A stretch of DNA of 64,000 nucleotides from Xenorhabdus szentirmaii DSM 16338 (GCF_002632585.1 NZ_NIBV01000002.1:4919-68918), one strand, 5' to 3'. Numbered from the stretch's first letter, positions 1-10,114 are shown. Program-made: numbers and translations. The notes: generated by a model not told the origin, from the sequence alone.

Positions 1-3000
1 CCCGCCCAATAAGCCGATCGGATCAGGCGAGATGTACTGCGCCGTCTCCGGCGAGTAATACCTAAACCGATTATAATACAACCCGCTCTCTTCATCCTCA
101 TATTGCCCTGCAAACCGTAAGTTACAGTTTACATGATAATCCGCATCGTTCGACGCAATGACCTGCGATTTATCCGCTTTGCCCCACGTCCTCAGCCGCT
201 GTGCCCAGACCAGCGTGCCGTTTTCGTTGAGCATCTCGCGCGGCGTGCCTTGATGGTCGCTCACCACATAGTGTAGCTTACCCTTTTCATAGCGGGCAGA
301 CGGGGTGAGTGCCCCCGGCTCGTACAGCCAGCGTACCCGGCAATCCAGTGCCAGCGAGCCATCGGCATACACCGGCGTCTCCTCAATTAGCTGGTCGCCG
401 CTCCACAGGTAGTCCTGCCCATAAATTTCCGTGGCGCGTGGGGTTAAGTCCGGTTTGCCAGCGAGCCATAACTGTAAATTAGCTGCGGTCAGTTTGCCAT
501 CGTGAATTTTCAGTTTTCGGATACGTCGCCCAAAAGCATCGTAGCGATAATGCCAGCGCGAGCCATCCGGTGTTTCGCAATGGGTAAGCTGATTCTGTGC
601 ATCCCAGCGGTAGCGCCAGATTTGTGGGCGGAAACCATCACGCTGTTCGGTTTTTTCCACCAGACGACCATTGTCATCATAGCGATAGCGGATATCCCCT
701 TGTTGCACGACCCGCCCGGCTTTCTGATGCTGAGTAATTTGTTCCATTGCGCCGTAGGCATCGACAGGCAGGTGCTGGCTCAGGTTGCCGTTGGCATCAT
801 AACTGAATTGCTCTTCATGCGGACGATTGCCGTCAAACAGGGTATTGAGGATTTGATCATTACTGTTATAGCGATAACGGGTTTGTCCCCACCGGCTGTC
901 GTCAATCACGCGCACATTATGTGCACGGTCATATTGCCAGCTCCGGTTGACCGCAGAGGCTTGCGGCGGAAAATGCGGGTCATTTTGTGCCAGTGTTTCC
1001 CGGAAAAATTGGGTGGCCTGTCCCGCCGACTGATGCGCGAGCAATCCGGTTGCGGTATAACGGCTGGCAAGGATAAACCCGTTGGTACTTTCCCGTACCG
1101 TTTCTCGTCCCAGTACATCATGCTGGAAAGTCAGTGGCGCATGTTGGTTGAGCTGAAAATGATTCAGAGCCCCCATGGGGTTATAGCCCAAATGCAGAGT
1201 GTTGCCATCCACGCTTTCACTGACAGGGCGTCCGGTCAGCTTATCCCATTCACGAATGATTTCCCGACCGTTGATACGCTCACAGGTCGGCAGACCCGTG
1301 GTTTGGTCATACTCATACTCGACAGTAGCATCGGCATTAGTGGCTTTCACCAATTGATACCGTTTGTTGTATTCGTAGGTGGTGGTGTCTTTCAGTACGA
1401 GCTGGTTTTCTTCCGGCTGCCAGCTTTCCTGTTTGACCAACAACCCTGCACTGGAATAGTACCCGCGCAATTGCTGGCCATCGGGGTATATCGTGTGTGT
1501 TCGGCGTCCCAGTTTATCGTACTGATACGTCAGAGTACGCCCGGTAAAATCGGTTTCACGGATAATCTGGCCAGCGGCATCCCGCTCGTAACGGTAAGTT
1601 TCCCCCGTGGAGGAGGTCACGGTATTTAGTCGGGTGAGTCGGTCATAGCCAAAGTGTAGGGTGGTGCCATCCGGGCGGGTCATTTGGGTCAGCAGGTCAA
1701 ACGCGCCGTAGGTGTAGCGGGTGGTTCGGCCTTCACCGTCCGTAGCCGCTGCCACGCGATGCTCGCCGTCATACTCCAGTTTTTGAGTGACGCCATCGGC
1801 GAGGGTGATTTCACTCAGACTGCCATTAATGAGGCTGGCATGGTCAGGGCTGTACTGATAGCGAGTTTCCTGTTTCAGCGCATTGGTAAAGCAACGCAGG
1901 CGACCCAAAGCGTCCAGCTCCAGACCGGTGGTTTCACCATCTGGTGCCATCACGGCGGCGAGGCGTTGGTGCTCGTCATAGGCGTAGTGCCACGTCCGGC
2001 CATCCGGAAGCAGGCGCTGGCGCAGTTCACCGTGAAGGCCGTACTGGTATTCGGCTCGATGGCCCAGCGGGTTGGTCAGTGCCGTCAGGTTGCCTTGCCC
2101 ATCATAATGCCATTGCCAGCGTTCACCGGTAGGCAGGTAGCTTTCGGTCAGTTGACCGTGTTCATCATAATTATAGGTAAAGGTGTCCCCCGTCGGCAGC
2201 ACCACTTCGGTCAATGCCCCGTCTGCATTGTAGTCAAAGGTGGTCATCTGCCCTGACGGGTCACTTTCCCACATCAGCAGGCTGCCCCGCCACTGGCGAC
2301 GGGTAATGCGGCCCAGCGGGTCCATTTCCCGTATCACCAACCCGTTCGGATCATAGTGGTAGCGGGTTTCGCCCCCTTCGCCGTCCAGATAGGTGGTTAC
2401 GCGGGCATTGTCATCGTAGCGGAAGCGGTCGTGCCAGTAACCGCTGGGAGAGGTGGTGCTGAGTACCCGCCCGCGTTCGTCATAGGTTATCGTCAGGTCA
2501 GTCTGGTCGGTATCATGCCAGCGGATCATCCTCCCCTGCACATCATATTCATGCCACAGGTGGTTGTGCTGGAAGGCGTCGCACTCTTTCAGATATCCCT
2601 GTGAATCATATTGACAGGTCAACAAACATTGTTCGGCAGGCTGGCCTTCGCGGTTTTCCTGCATCGTGATCGTGTGAAGCCGGCCGTCCAGATAGTGCAG
2701 GCTTAACCGCAGGCCGTCATTGCGGGTGACGGCCGTCAGTTGTGACTGCTTATCGTAGATAAAATCAATCCGGTTCTGACGTCGGTCAGTGATAGCAGAC
2801 AATTTTCGCGTGTTGCCTGAAATCGGGTTGAAATGGTACGTCAACTGGGCGCGGCGGTCGGTCAGGCACAGTTCGCCGGTCAGTTCTCCCGTCAGCAGGC
2901 AATGAGGAAGATTATGGTTACGGGACAAGACCCGATTATCCGGTGTGGCATAATCGTAGATCACGCCATCGGTATGGGTATAGTGCACTTCCCCCTGACT

Positions 3001-4083
3001 GATAACCAGTTTCAGTGACCAGTCATCCGCCCATTTGGCACCAAACAGACCGTGTAAATCCGCCGTGGAGCGGTAGGTTCGGCTGAGGTTTATTGGCAAC
3101 AACCCCGGAATGGCGAGAACCGGCCAGACTTGCAGGAAATCGCCGGTGGCCATATCGACCGGATCGCCCTCTGTACTGGACAGCTCGTTGTCATTGCCCT
3201 TTTTTTTGCCGGAGGGAGCAGCGTTATCGGCGGGCTTTTCAGTTGTGGGTTTGACTTCCGTTTTCGGGGATGTCGGGGGTTTTTCTTTGATTATAGCCCC
3301 AGCGGCAGGGTTGGTGTTTTTAGCCGCCAGTGTACCGGCTTCTACGACCTGTGCTGCCTCACGGGATTTTGTCGCCAGTGCACCCGCTTCTGCCACTTTC
3401 GCGATTTCGGTTGCTTTAGTCACTGATCCCGCAGTACCTGCACCTTTTATCGGGCCGATAAGCATGGCAATTTCAGCGGTTGTGCCGCCAATACGTTGTC
3501 CGGGTGTGTCCAGTGTCATCTTGTACTCGTCAAGATTAAACTGTTTGGCATTCGTGCGGCCGGCATCGGCGACTTCGCCTATCACTTTAGCCTGTTTTTC
3601 GGTGTCAGGGTTGCCAAATACTTTCCCCCAGAAAGCTAACGAACGGGCTGATTCGTCCGCTTCACGAGCTGAGTTCAGCATTCCGCCCTTAATGGCCATT
3701 TCGCCCAGCCCCACGGCGGTATTACTGACGGTTTTGGCAATGCCTTTCTGCTGTTCAATCGGATTCCATCCGCTTACGGTTGACAGGTCTTGTTTTGTTT
3801 CTTTGGCTTTGTCTACGGCAGCGTTTCCTAACGCTTTTCCCATTGTTTTCAGCGCTTCCCATGCACTCATTTCGGGTTTGCTTTCCGGTATCACCACCGG
3901 ATTCGCCTCATGAGGCGGATTCGCTCCCTGTGGTGCCTGACCGATGATTTTACCCTGCGTGTTGCCCTCACCGGTTGGGTTGTCACTGCGTGGTTTTGGT
4001 GGTAAGGCCGTATTGGGTTGTGGCGGAACGTATTCGCTCGTTTCTGACGACACTTCCTTTCGGTTAGATTTATCTTCTGACAT
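1..4083 (-). CDS. Rhs-family type VI secretion effector, partial (C-terminal toxin outside window)
   Basis: Open on the minus strand from an ATG at 4083 to the window edge (1361 codons visible). The N-terminal approximately 280 residues are Ala/Lys/Pro-rich, without an obvious PAAR motif, and lead into the YD-repeat shell. The DUF6531-like entry is the stretch around 'DPVDMATGD'. Many YD-type repeats (xxYxYDxxGxL) follow. The last visible codons read SPDPIGLLGG, the conserved end of the Rhs core, so the variable toxin tip begins just beyond base 1. Rhs shells encapsulate and self-cleave from the tip, and the effector is delivered by VgrG. The gene is the last visible of a vgrG-DUF2169-DUF4150-rhs set; the start lies 12 bp after the stop of the PAAR-like gene. 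Toxin activity and immunity gene cannot be judged from this window. Confidence 0.93.
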   Translation of the reverse strand, partial: MSEDKSNRKEVSSETSEYVPPQPNTALPPKPRSDNPTGEGNTQGKIIGQAPQGANPPHEANPVVIPESKPEMSAWEALKTMGKALGNAAVDKAKETKQDLSTVSGWNPIEQQKGIAKTVSNTAVGLGEMAIKGGMLNSAREADESARSLAFWGKVFGNPDTEKQAKVIGEVADAGRTNAKQFNLDEYKMTLDTPGQRIGGTTAEIAMLIGPIKGAGTAGSVTKATEIAKVAEAGALATKSREAAQVVEAGTLAAKNTNPAAGAIIKEKPPTSPKTEVKPTTEKPADNAAPSGKKKGNDNELSSTEGDPVDMATGDFLQVWPVLAIPGLLPINLSRTYRSTADLHGLFGAKWADDWSLKLVISQGEVHYTHTDGVIYDYATPDNRVLSRNHNLPHCLLTGELTGELCLTDRRAQLTYHFNPISGNTRKLSAITDRRQNRIDFIYDKQSQLTAVTRNDGLRLSLHYLDGRLHTITMQENREGQPAEQCLLTCQYDSQGYLKECDAFQHNHLWHEYDVQGRMIRWHDTDQTDLTITYDERGRVLSTTSPSGYWHDRFRYDDNARVTTYLDGEGGETRYHYDPNGLVIREMDPLGRITRRQWRGSLLMWESDPSGQMTTFDYNADGALTEVVLPTGDTFTYNYDEHGQLTESYLPTGERWQWHYDGQGNLTALTNPLGHRAEYQYGLHGELRQRLLPDGRTWHYAYDEHQRLAAVMAPDGETTGLELDALGRLRCFTNALKQETRYQYSPDHASLINGSLSEITLADGVTQKLEYDGEHRVAAATDGEGRTTRYTYGAFDLLTQMTRPDGTTLHFGYDRLTRLNTVTSSTGETYRYERDAAGQIIRETDFTGRTLTYQYDKLGRRTHTIYPDGQQLRGYYSSAGLLVKQESWQPEENQLVLKDTTTYEYNKRYQLVKATNADATVEYEYDQTTGLPTCERINGREIIREWDKLTGRPVSESVDGNTLHLGYNPMGALNHFQLNQHAPLTFQHDVLGRETVRESTNGFILASRYTATGLLAHQSAGQATQFFRETLAQNDPHFPPQASAVNRSWQYDRAHNVRVIDDSRWGQTRYRYNSNDQILNTLFDGNRPHEEQFSYDANGNLSQHLPVDAYGAMEQITQHQKAGRVVQQGDIRYRYDDNGRLVEKTEQRDGFRPQIWRYRWDAQNQLTHCETPDGSRWHYRYDAFGRRIRKLKIHDGKLTAANLQLWLAGKPDLTPRATEIYGQDYLWSGDQLIEETPVYADGSLALDCRVRWLYEPGALTPSARYEKGKLHYVVSDHQGTPREMLNENGTLVWAQRLRTWGKADKSQVIASNDADYHVNCNLRFAGQYEDEESGLYYNRFRYYSPETAQYISPDPIGLLGG

Positions 4084-4094
4084 GGTTTCCTTCC

Positions 4095-4451
4095 TTATGC
4101 TCCATTCATCCAAAATTTATCCCCGTGACGCAGCACCAGTTTGTTGCCGGCCCGCACCGTCTTGGTATGCTCCTGCGGATGGCATTTACCGCCGACCGTG
4201 CCGCTTTTGACGCCATTCGCCACACCGGGCTGGTCACCGATTGTGGTGGGTACAAAACTGCGGGCAAACACCACCACTGGCTTGCCATTGGCACGCACGG
4301 TTTTTTCCGGCACCGAACTGTCCGCCAGTTTCGCGATGACCGGATACGGGATTGGCGGCGTTGATGAGCCCATCGGGGTTTTGCACACGTCCGGCAGAAT
4401 ACCGATTATCAGCCATTCGCCCGCGGTTCGGGCGATGTAGTTATCAGCCAT
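4095..4451 (-). CDS. DUF4150 / PAAR-like type VI secretion tip protein
   Basis: 118 residues from MADNYIARTAGEW. I chose the ATG at 4451 because it overlaps the stop of the upstream DUF2169 gene by 8 bp, as in translationally coupled pairs; an upstream in-frame start would lie deep in that gene. The small Gly/Pro-rich protein contains PxPYPVIA, several Thr/Val-rich beta repeats, and a Cys and His residues around GGKCHPQEHT. This is the pattern of the DUF4150 'PAAR-like' family, which caps the VgrG spike and links cargo to it. It supplies the tip that the downstream Rhs protein lacks. The family call rests on pattern and gene order. Confidence 0.85.
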   Translation of the reverse strand: MADNYIARTAGEWLIIGILPDVCKTPMGSSTPPIPYPVIAKLADSSVPEKTVRANGKPVVVFARSFVPTTIGDQPGVANGVKSGTVGGKCHPQEHTKTVRAGNKLVLRHGDKFWMNGA

Positions 4452-5661
4452 CCTTTTTCTCCTCTTCCAGTGGGGCGAGTTTGAGCAACGGTGCTTCCGG
4501 ATTGATTTCAAACCGGGCTTCAGCGACCCGCACGGGCAGGGAGGTTTTGAAGCTCAGTCGGCAAGTCATATGCAGCGTCCTTGCTTCGCTGTCGAGTATT
4601 AACGTGTCCGTACGCATCGGAACAGGAAGCAGAATGCCGTTTTGCATCCGCAGCAGAATAAACGGACGGTGCCCCGGCAGGGTGACATGCAGTTCACCAT
4701 CTGGCGTCAGGCCGCTTAACATGATGGCAATATCGGTTTCCGGCCAGTCGATCTGTTGGTCAGCCGGTGCACCGTTCCAGTAGCCGAAGTCAAAATCTTT
4801 CGGCAGATAGGGATGACGATGTGCCAGCCAGTCGGCATCGTAAGTGCCGGCAAGCTGACGGCGGGGCAGCCACGGACGGCCGATAAAGCCCATGCCCTGC
4901 GGTTGGCTGGCTGGGATATCGGGCGATAACGTTCCCTCCAGTTGAGCGACAAAATGCTCAACGGTAAACGGTGCATCCGGCCGGGTGATACGTGGTGCCG
5001 GGTAGCGGGTGGATTGTTTGGCCTCGGCATACCACGGCGTGATAAATCCACTACCGAGAGGATTGCTTTCACAAGTGGCGTGAGCGATCGGTGCTTTTTC
5101 TCCGTCAGGATGCTGCTGGCGTTGTTCGGGCGTGAGCCGGTCACGTTCCCGGAGGTGCTGGCTTGCTTCTTCGTCAGCATAGATTTTGCACTGACCGCCA
5201 AAGGCATGGCGGTAATCCAGCGGCAACGTTGCAAAAGGTTTCGGCGTGGTCAGTTGCCAGTGGCCATCCGTATTGCGGATAAAGTCCCGTTCGCCACTGA
5301 CTGACAGGGTTTTATCAAGCAACGTTTGCCCCCGTTTATTCTGCACCTGCAATCGCACGGGGAATTCGGTACAGGGCCGGCCCTCCGGTGCATAAGCTAT
5401 GCCGTTGACAATGACGTCACAGCGCGGTTTAAACGGGGCAAGGTCACTTTCCCGCAACACCTGTGAGACATTCATCTGCCCACGGTATTCATCCTGTAAA
5501 CACAGGGGCGGTGCGGGCAATAATTCAGCGCTGTATTCCCCCTGTCCGGCAGGCAGGAGCTGATAGCCGATTTTTATCACCACAACGTGATGTTCGGTAT
5601 CTTCAATATCGAGCATCTGATAGTTCATCACCGCAAAGGGGGTCAGGTTACGAAATTCCAT
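4444..5661 (-). CDS. DUF2169 domain protein, type VI effector adaptor
   Basis: 405 residues starting MEFRNLTPFAVMNYQMLD, typical of DUF2169 proteins (NxTPF...). The conserved C-terminal part includes the FIGRPWLPRRQLAGTYD-like segment and 'LPKDFDFGYWNGAPADQ', both characteristic of the family. DUF2169 proteins are encoded between vgrG and PAAR-like/effector genes and are thought to act as adaptors or chaperones loading the effector on the spike. The start is 15 bp after the vgrG stop and the end overlaps the PAAR-like gene, indicating one transcript. No enzymatic motif is seen. Confidence 0.88.
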   Translation of the reverse strand: MEFRNLTPFAVMNYQMLDIEDTEHHVVVIKIGYQLLPAGQGEYSAELLPAPPLCLQDEYRGQMNVSQVLRESDLAPFKPRCDVIVNGIAYAPEGRPCTEFPVRLQVQNKRGQTLLDKTLSVSGERDFIRNTDGHWQLTTPKPFATLPLDYRHAFGGQCKIYADEEASQHLRERDRLTPEQRQQHPDGEKAPIAHATCESNPLGSGFITPWYAEAKQSTRYPAPRITRPDAPFTVEHFVAQLEGTLSPDIPASQPQGMGFIGRPWLPRRQLAGTYDADWLAHRHPYLPKDFDFGYWNGAPADQQIDWPETDIAIMLSGLTPDGELHVTLPGHRPFILLRMQNGILLPVPMRTDTLILDSEARTLHMTCRLSFKTSLPVRVAEARFEINPEAPLLKLAPLEEEKKDG

Positions 5662-5676
5662 CTCAATCCGTCCTTT

Positions 5677-7863
5677 CTAGTTCAGGTCGATATCTTTACC
5701 GGTGATTTGCACCGGGCCGCTTGCCTCAAACTTAAACTCACTGCCCTTAAGGGTAATTTTGCCGTTGCTGTCCATGCGCAGGACGCTTGCGCCACATTTC
5801 AGCTCAATCACATCGCCGGTCGTGATGGAAAGGGTATTGGTGATGGTCTCTGCCTTGTGCGCACCGACCTCGATAATGTAGTTTTTGCCAGTAATCAGTT
5901 TGCGTACCTCCTTTACCGTTTCCGTGCTGTTGAGCGTGACCGTTTCCTCTTTGTTCTCATTGATCGTGATGATCTGATTTTTCTCCACTGTTTCGCTGTG
6001 GTTGGCGATAACATGGGTATCGCGGTTGTTGAGAACCTTGGTGTACATGTCTTTCTGCGCGTGCAGTGACAGCAGTTCGCTGCCTTTGGCATCCTCAAAC
6101 AGCAGTTCGTTGTAGCCCTGTCCCTTATGGGTTTTGGAGCGGAACGCCATCTGGGTTTTGCTGCCCGGCAAGGCACCCGGCGGGATGTTGCTGGCATGGT
6201 AGGTGCGGCCGGTGACTATCGGCTGGTCGGGGTCGCCGTGCAGGAAATCCACCACCACTTCCTGTCCGATACGTGGGATGGCCAGCATCCCCCAGCCCTG
6301 ACCTGCCCATGGCTGGCTGACCCGTATCCAGCAGGAACTCTGGTCGTTGCTCTTACCGTACCTGTCCCACGGAAATTGCAGACGCACGCGGCCGTACTGG
6401 TCACAGAAGATTTCTTCGCCGGCCGGGCCGACTACCTTAGCGATTTGTGGGCCATCCATCACTGGTTTGGGCAGCGGTGCTGGGCGCCAGTTTTGGTTCT
6501 GGCGGATGAAGTAGAAGTGGCTGTGCAGCGTGGTGCCGCTGCCGCCAGTTGTCGTTTCAAGGGCACCCGGCTGGCTGCCGCTGTGGCTTGCGGAGACGGT
6601 TTGCCATGACTGATTCAGGTCTGCCCGTGGATGGTTATCGAGGATGAACAGTTTGCCCGGTTGCAGGGCTATCGCATTGCCGCTGCCCTGTCCGGTCACG
6701 GCGTCGCTGCGCAGTGCCTCCAGCCGATAGCGGGTAAAATCCTTGCCATGGGCTTCGTCCTTGAAACGGCCGGGGTAATCGTAGTGCTCGTAATACAGTT
6801 GTTGCAGATTTTCGTCCCGCATTTGCTGGTGAAATTCTGCTGGCCACGCCGGGTTCTTGAAGGTGTAATCCTTAAGCTGGACCTGCGCCGGGCGTATCTG
6901 TGCGCTGCTGGTCAGGCTGTTGACAGCCGGTTCACCCAGCGTACTGCCCTCACTCGGCTGATAGGGCAGGCGTATGCCCGGCGGCACTGAACCGCAGTCG
7001 TCGGCGAATACCAGCGTGTTGCGCCCGTTACTGCATTCGAAGAAGTAGAAAATGCCCTCTTCCGCCGTTAACCGTTGCAGAAAGGCAAAGTCACTTTCCT
7101 GATACTGCACGCAGAATTCGCGCGCCGGATGAGGATGGCGCAGGCTGAAGATCACATCGCGGATGTTATGTTCTTTCAGGATAGTCGTGATGATGGTGGC
7201 GATATCCTGCTGCTGGAAAATGCGCGAGTTCTGTCTCAGGGTCGTGCGCCACAGGTCAGGCCGGATAGTCATCTGGTAGGTGGTCTGGTGCAACCCGGTG
7301 TTACCCTGCTCAAAGCGGGAAACGATCCCCGTGATGCTGCGTTGTTCGAGACCATTTTGCAGAATGGTCAGTGTAGCGGTGCGATCCAGTACGGCCGGAA
7401 AGTCGATAGCCGGGTCGGCACTCGCCAGTCCCACACTCAGGCTGAACGGCTGGGAAAAACTTTCGTTCAGGGTGAAATCGGTCACCACAAACGTTTGTGG
7501 CGGTAAGTTACCTGCGGTCAGGGTAAATTGCAGGCCACTCGGGTCACGCCCGCCCATCAGCATCTGGCCGACTTTTTCCAGCGCTTTGGTGGCGGCATTT
7601 TGTCCCCCGGCTGAGCGTTCTGCCAGCCCCTGTCCCCCAGTAAAACCGCCGCCTGGAATTAATCCCGCCGTGCCTGAAATGCCACTTCCTGAACTGCCGC
7701 CTATTCCGCCGGCAAAACCGCCACCCGGGATTAAACCTGCTGTTCCTGACATGCCGCTGCTCAATTTGCCTGCAACCTGTTTCGCTTTCTGAACAGCTCC
7801 TTGTCCCTGCTGAACAAGGGCTTGTCCTTTCTTCAATTTATCGATGTTCTTCTTTATTGACAT
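5677..7863 (-). CDS. vgrG: Type VI secretion spike protein VgrG with N-terminal Gly-rich extension
   Basis: 728 residues. The canonical VgrG fold begins near residue 110 (LQFTLTAGNLPPQTFVVTDFTLNE). It includes the gp27-like region with YYFECSNGRNTLVF and the gp5/OB region (EIFCDQYGRVRLQFPWDRYG, WIRVSQPWAGQGWG, GQEVVVDFLHGDPDQPIVTGR). The C-terminal beta-helix spike has 'ETVTLNSTETVKEV'-type repeats and ends IDLN without a fused effector. Residues 1-100 are unusual: a Lys/Gln-rich start, then two copies of SGTAGLIPGGGF separated by a Gly/Ser linker. ATG at 7863 has GGGAG upstream. First gene of the minus-strand set with the DUF2169, PAAR-like and Rhs genes. Confidence 0.95.
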   Translation of the reverse strand: MSIKKNIDKLKKGQALVQQGQGAVQKAKQVAGKLSSGMSGTAGLIPGGGFAGGIGGSSGSGISGTAGLIPGGGFTGGQGLAERSAGGQNAATKALEKVGQMLMGGRDPSGLQFTLTAGNLPPQTFVVTDFTLNESFSQPFSLSVGLASADPAIDFPAVLDRTATLTILQNGLEQRSITGIVSRFEQGNTGLHQTTYQMTIRPDLWRTTLRQNSRIFQQQDIATIITTILKEHNIRDVIFSLRHPHPAREFCVQYQESDFAFLQRLTAEEGIFYFFECSNGRNTLVFADDCGSVPPGIRLPYQPSEGSTLGEPAVNSLTSSAQIRPAQVQLKDYTFKNPAWPAEFHQQMRDENLQQLYYEHYDYPGRFKDEAHGKDFTRYRLEALRSDAVTGQGSGNAIALQPGKLFILDNHPRADLNQSWQTVSASHSGSQPGALETTTGGSGTTLHSHFYFIRQNQNWRPAPLPKPVMDGPQIAKVVGPAGEEIFCDQYGRVRLQFPWDRYGKSNDQSSCWIRVSQPWAGQGWGMLAIPRIGQEVVVDFLHGDPDQPIVTGRTYHASNIPPGALPGSKTQMAFRSKTHKGQGYNELLFEDAKGSELLSLHAQKDMYTKVLNNRDTHVIANHSETVEKNQIITINENKEETVTLNSTETVKEVRKLITGKNYIIEVGAHKAETITNTLSITTGDVIELKCGASVLRMDSNGKITLKGSEFKFEASGPVQITGKDIDLN

Positions 7864-8593
7864 GGTGTGTCTCCCTGAGATGATGGAATGTTATGAAATA
7901 GGCTATCCCGCCTGATAACAACGCAGGCCATAACATTCGGGCACAAGATTTAAATCTAACTCACATTGTTTCCGACAAATTTGTTAATTAAGGACGCAAT
8001 AGGTTGTTTTTCGATAATTTGAAGGGACTTTGTGTCCGAATATATCGACTGATCCGTGATAAATAAAATGGGGGCAATAATAAATAACGAAGGAGTAAAG
8101 ACCAAATTAAATCAAGTGAAATAAAAAATGGCATCCGACAATTACAGTGTAAAAAGTTAAAATGATTGCGGTTGAAAAATAATATTCTTAGATAGCGTAT
8201 GTGATTAATGTATAGAACCACTTAATATTTATCCATAAAAGGTGTTTTTTCGTAACGTCATGAAGTAAAAATAAAAAAATAGGTAACGGGTTTGACAAAA
8301 TCATGATCATATTAAGTTTATGAACTCGATCACAAAAAAACTGCTTTTAGCAATGAGATTTTTTATTTCATGTTTTTTCGTTTAATAAAAAACATAACTA
8401 TGAATGATATATTTGCATTGAATATATATGCCAGCTATTAATTCAAATGAAATTAAATATTGAGATGAGCTAAATCCTAAATAGAAACAGAAAAATTAAT
8501 ATTTGGCATATTTAGCAATATGAGGATTAAGTTAATTCAAATAACTCAACTTTGTTAGACAATTGCCTGGATTTCAAAGGGCAGTTTTCTGCC
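7864..8593. other. AT-rich intergenic region between vgrG and integrase
   Basis: About 730 bp, very AT-rich, with no ORF that looks like a real gene. The minus-strand 77-residue frame at 7988-8221 lacks a ribosome binding site and any family pattern. The segment must contain the vgrG promoter on the minus strand near 7.9-8.3 kb, but I do not see one clear -35/-10 pair. Confidence 0.6.
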
Positions 8594-9811
8594 CTATAGT
8601 GATAGTAACTTATTTTCCCATTGATCTATAATTTCCCGTTTTTCTTTCAGATAGTCGTAACGGTCATAGTGCTTGGATGAGACGCCGGGTTTTTTATGGT
8701 TCTGCAACCGATCCCTCATCTCAGAACTGATCCCCATCTCTCCTGCAAGCGTTTTAAAAGTTCGCCTGATATCCCTTGGTGTAAATTTTTCAAAATCATA
8801 TCGAGCACAAAATTTTCGGATCTGTTTGGCATATTCCGCAGTGAGTAAATGACCTTCTTTAGTATCTCCGGGAAATAGGAATTCTGAGTCTGGATATTGT
8901 TTGGCTTGCTGCTCTAATATTTTGGTGGCGGACTCACATAACGGGATCACATGGTAATCACTATTTTTGGATATATGGGGTGGTACTGTTAGCGTGTTAT
9001 TCTTTTTATCCCAATTATCTTTCGTATTAGTCATTATTTCCCAAGGGCGCTGACCAGCGGTAAAAATACAGAGTAACAGCAATCGGCCGTAATCTGGATT
9101 GATTGGAAATATTGTCCGAGAAACTTGGAACAATTCCAGAATTGCTTTCATTTCATCCCACGATAGAAATCTATCTAATGCCCTATCTGCACCTTCTTGT
9201 CGCGGAACGATAGTCACAGGGTTTCGATCTAGCCCATAGATAACTTTCTCGTTCAGCTTGGCTGGGTCATTGTCAGCAAATAGACCAAAATTAAATACAG
9301 CATGAAGATTTGAACGAGCCTTATTTGAGCCAGCAACAGCACCACGTGATATAAATTCCGCCAGTACTCTTTTAATGTGGTCTGGGGTGATATCTTTTGC
9401 TGGAGCATTTCTATCAATGTGTTTGCTATCTAATACTTGATTTAGCCTGTATTCGGTTTTGTCGTATGATCGTTTTCCTCGGCGTTTTTGGTCAGAAATA
9501 TAATCTTTAAATAGCTGCTCGATTGTAGCGTGGTTTATAATGATTTTTTCAGGAGAGGACAACTTTTCTTGGGCATCTTGAGCTTTTGATGTTGCCTCAG
9601 CCAGAGTCAGTGCAGGGTAATCACCCAAGGTCAGGAATTTCCTTGAGCCATTAAGGTGGTACTTGTAAACAAAGACTTTTCTACCAGAAGGGTAGATTTT
9701 TAACCCTAACCTACCTGTTCCACGAGTTGCTGATGCCTGCCAAACGTAGTAGGCCTGATCTTTAGGTTTAATGCCTTTTATCTTGCTATCGGTAAGGAGT
9801 AATCCAGCCAT
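8594..9811 (-). CDS. Tyrosine integrase (P4-like, DUF4102 N-terminus)
   Basis: 405 residues. The N-terminal arm-binding domain (DUF4102-like) is visible as GLKIYPSGRKVFVYKYHLNG and FLTLGDYPALTLAEA. The catalytic domain shows the first Arg (FTAGQRPWEI), a HVIPL segment, the second Arg in TPRDIRRTF and the nucleophile Tyr in SSKHYDRYDY. The His of the usual HxxR box is replaced by Asp (PRDIRR), a variation common in this branch. It is read leftward, away from the tRNA-Arg fragment at 9953-10000, about 140 bp from its start. It probably belongs to the element to the left of that junction, so the site may be a boundary of two tandem islands. Confidence 0.92.
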   Translation of the reverse strand: MAGLLLTDSKIKGIKPKDQAYYVWQASATRGTGRLGLKIYPSGRKVFVYKYHLNGSRKFLTLGDYPALTLAEATSKAQDAQEKLSSPEKIIINHATIEQLFKDYISDQKRRGKRSYDKTEYRLNQVLDSKHIDRNAPAKDITPDHIKRVLAEFISRGAVAGSNKARSNLHAVFNFGLFADNDPAKLNEKVIYGLDRNPVTIVPRQEGADRALDRFLSWDEMKAILELFQVSRTIFPINPDYGRLLLLCIFTAGQRPWEIMTNTKDNWDKKNNTLTVPPHISKNSDYHVIPLCESATKILEQQAKQYPDSEFLFPGDTKEGHLLTAEYAKQIRKFCARYDFEKFTPRDIRRTFKTLAGEMGISSEMRDRLQNHKKPGVSSKHYDRYDYLKEKREIIDQWENKLLSL

Positions 9812-9952
9812 AATTACGGGTGCTCTAATGGGTGTCTTAGTGGTGAAATAGTATGATATAGGATGACATCATTCAATATGTTAAATTCATTTAAAATCAA
9901 AAAGATGAAATGTAATGAAATCGATAGAAATCACCTAAAATCATAAAAAATT

Positions 9953-10000
9953 GCCCTTCTAAGCCGTAGGTCACAGGTTCGAATCCTGTAGGGCGTACCA
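9953..10000 (+). other. att site: 3' half of a tRNA-Arg(TCT) gene
   Basis: The segment has an anticodon loop CTTCTAA (anticodon TCT), the 3' anticodon strand, variable loop, a perfect T-arm (ACAGG TTCGAAT CCTGT), acceptor strand AGGGCGT, then ACCA. The 5' half of the tRNA is missing: sequence left of CTTCTAA does not pair with GCCGT. This is the remnant expected where an integrase recombines in the 3' end of a tRNA. Both neighbouring integrases point away from it. Confidence 0.85.
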
Positions 10001-10114
10001 TCCATTCATATCTTAACGTCTTCCAAAGTCCACAAAACTCCAGTAAATACGCATTGTTAGCGCTTTTCCGTTCTTCTATAGTCCAGTCAGGTAGGTTGAA
10101 ATCCACGATCTTAT

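Noticed and set aside
502-2604. Long plus-strand frames (375, 190, 82 residues) opposite the first Rhs gene
   Set aside because: They are antisense shadows of a repeat-rich Rhs gene that is open on the minus strand and has clear YD repeats; no ribosome binding sites or family motifs.
3110-3913. 267-residue plus-strand frame
   Set aside because: It is the complement of the Ala/Lys-rich N-terminal part of the Rhs protein; Ser/Ala/Pro-rich translation is typical of such shadows.
7988-8221. 77-residue minus-strand frame in the vgrG-integrase gap
   Set aside because: AT-rich, no ribosome binding site, composition like random translation of AT-rich DNA.
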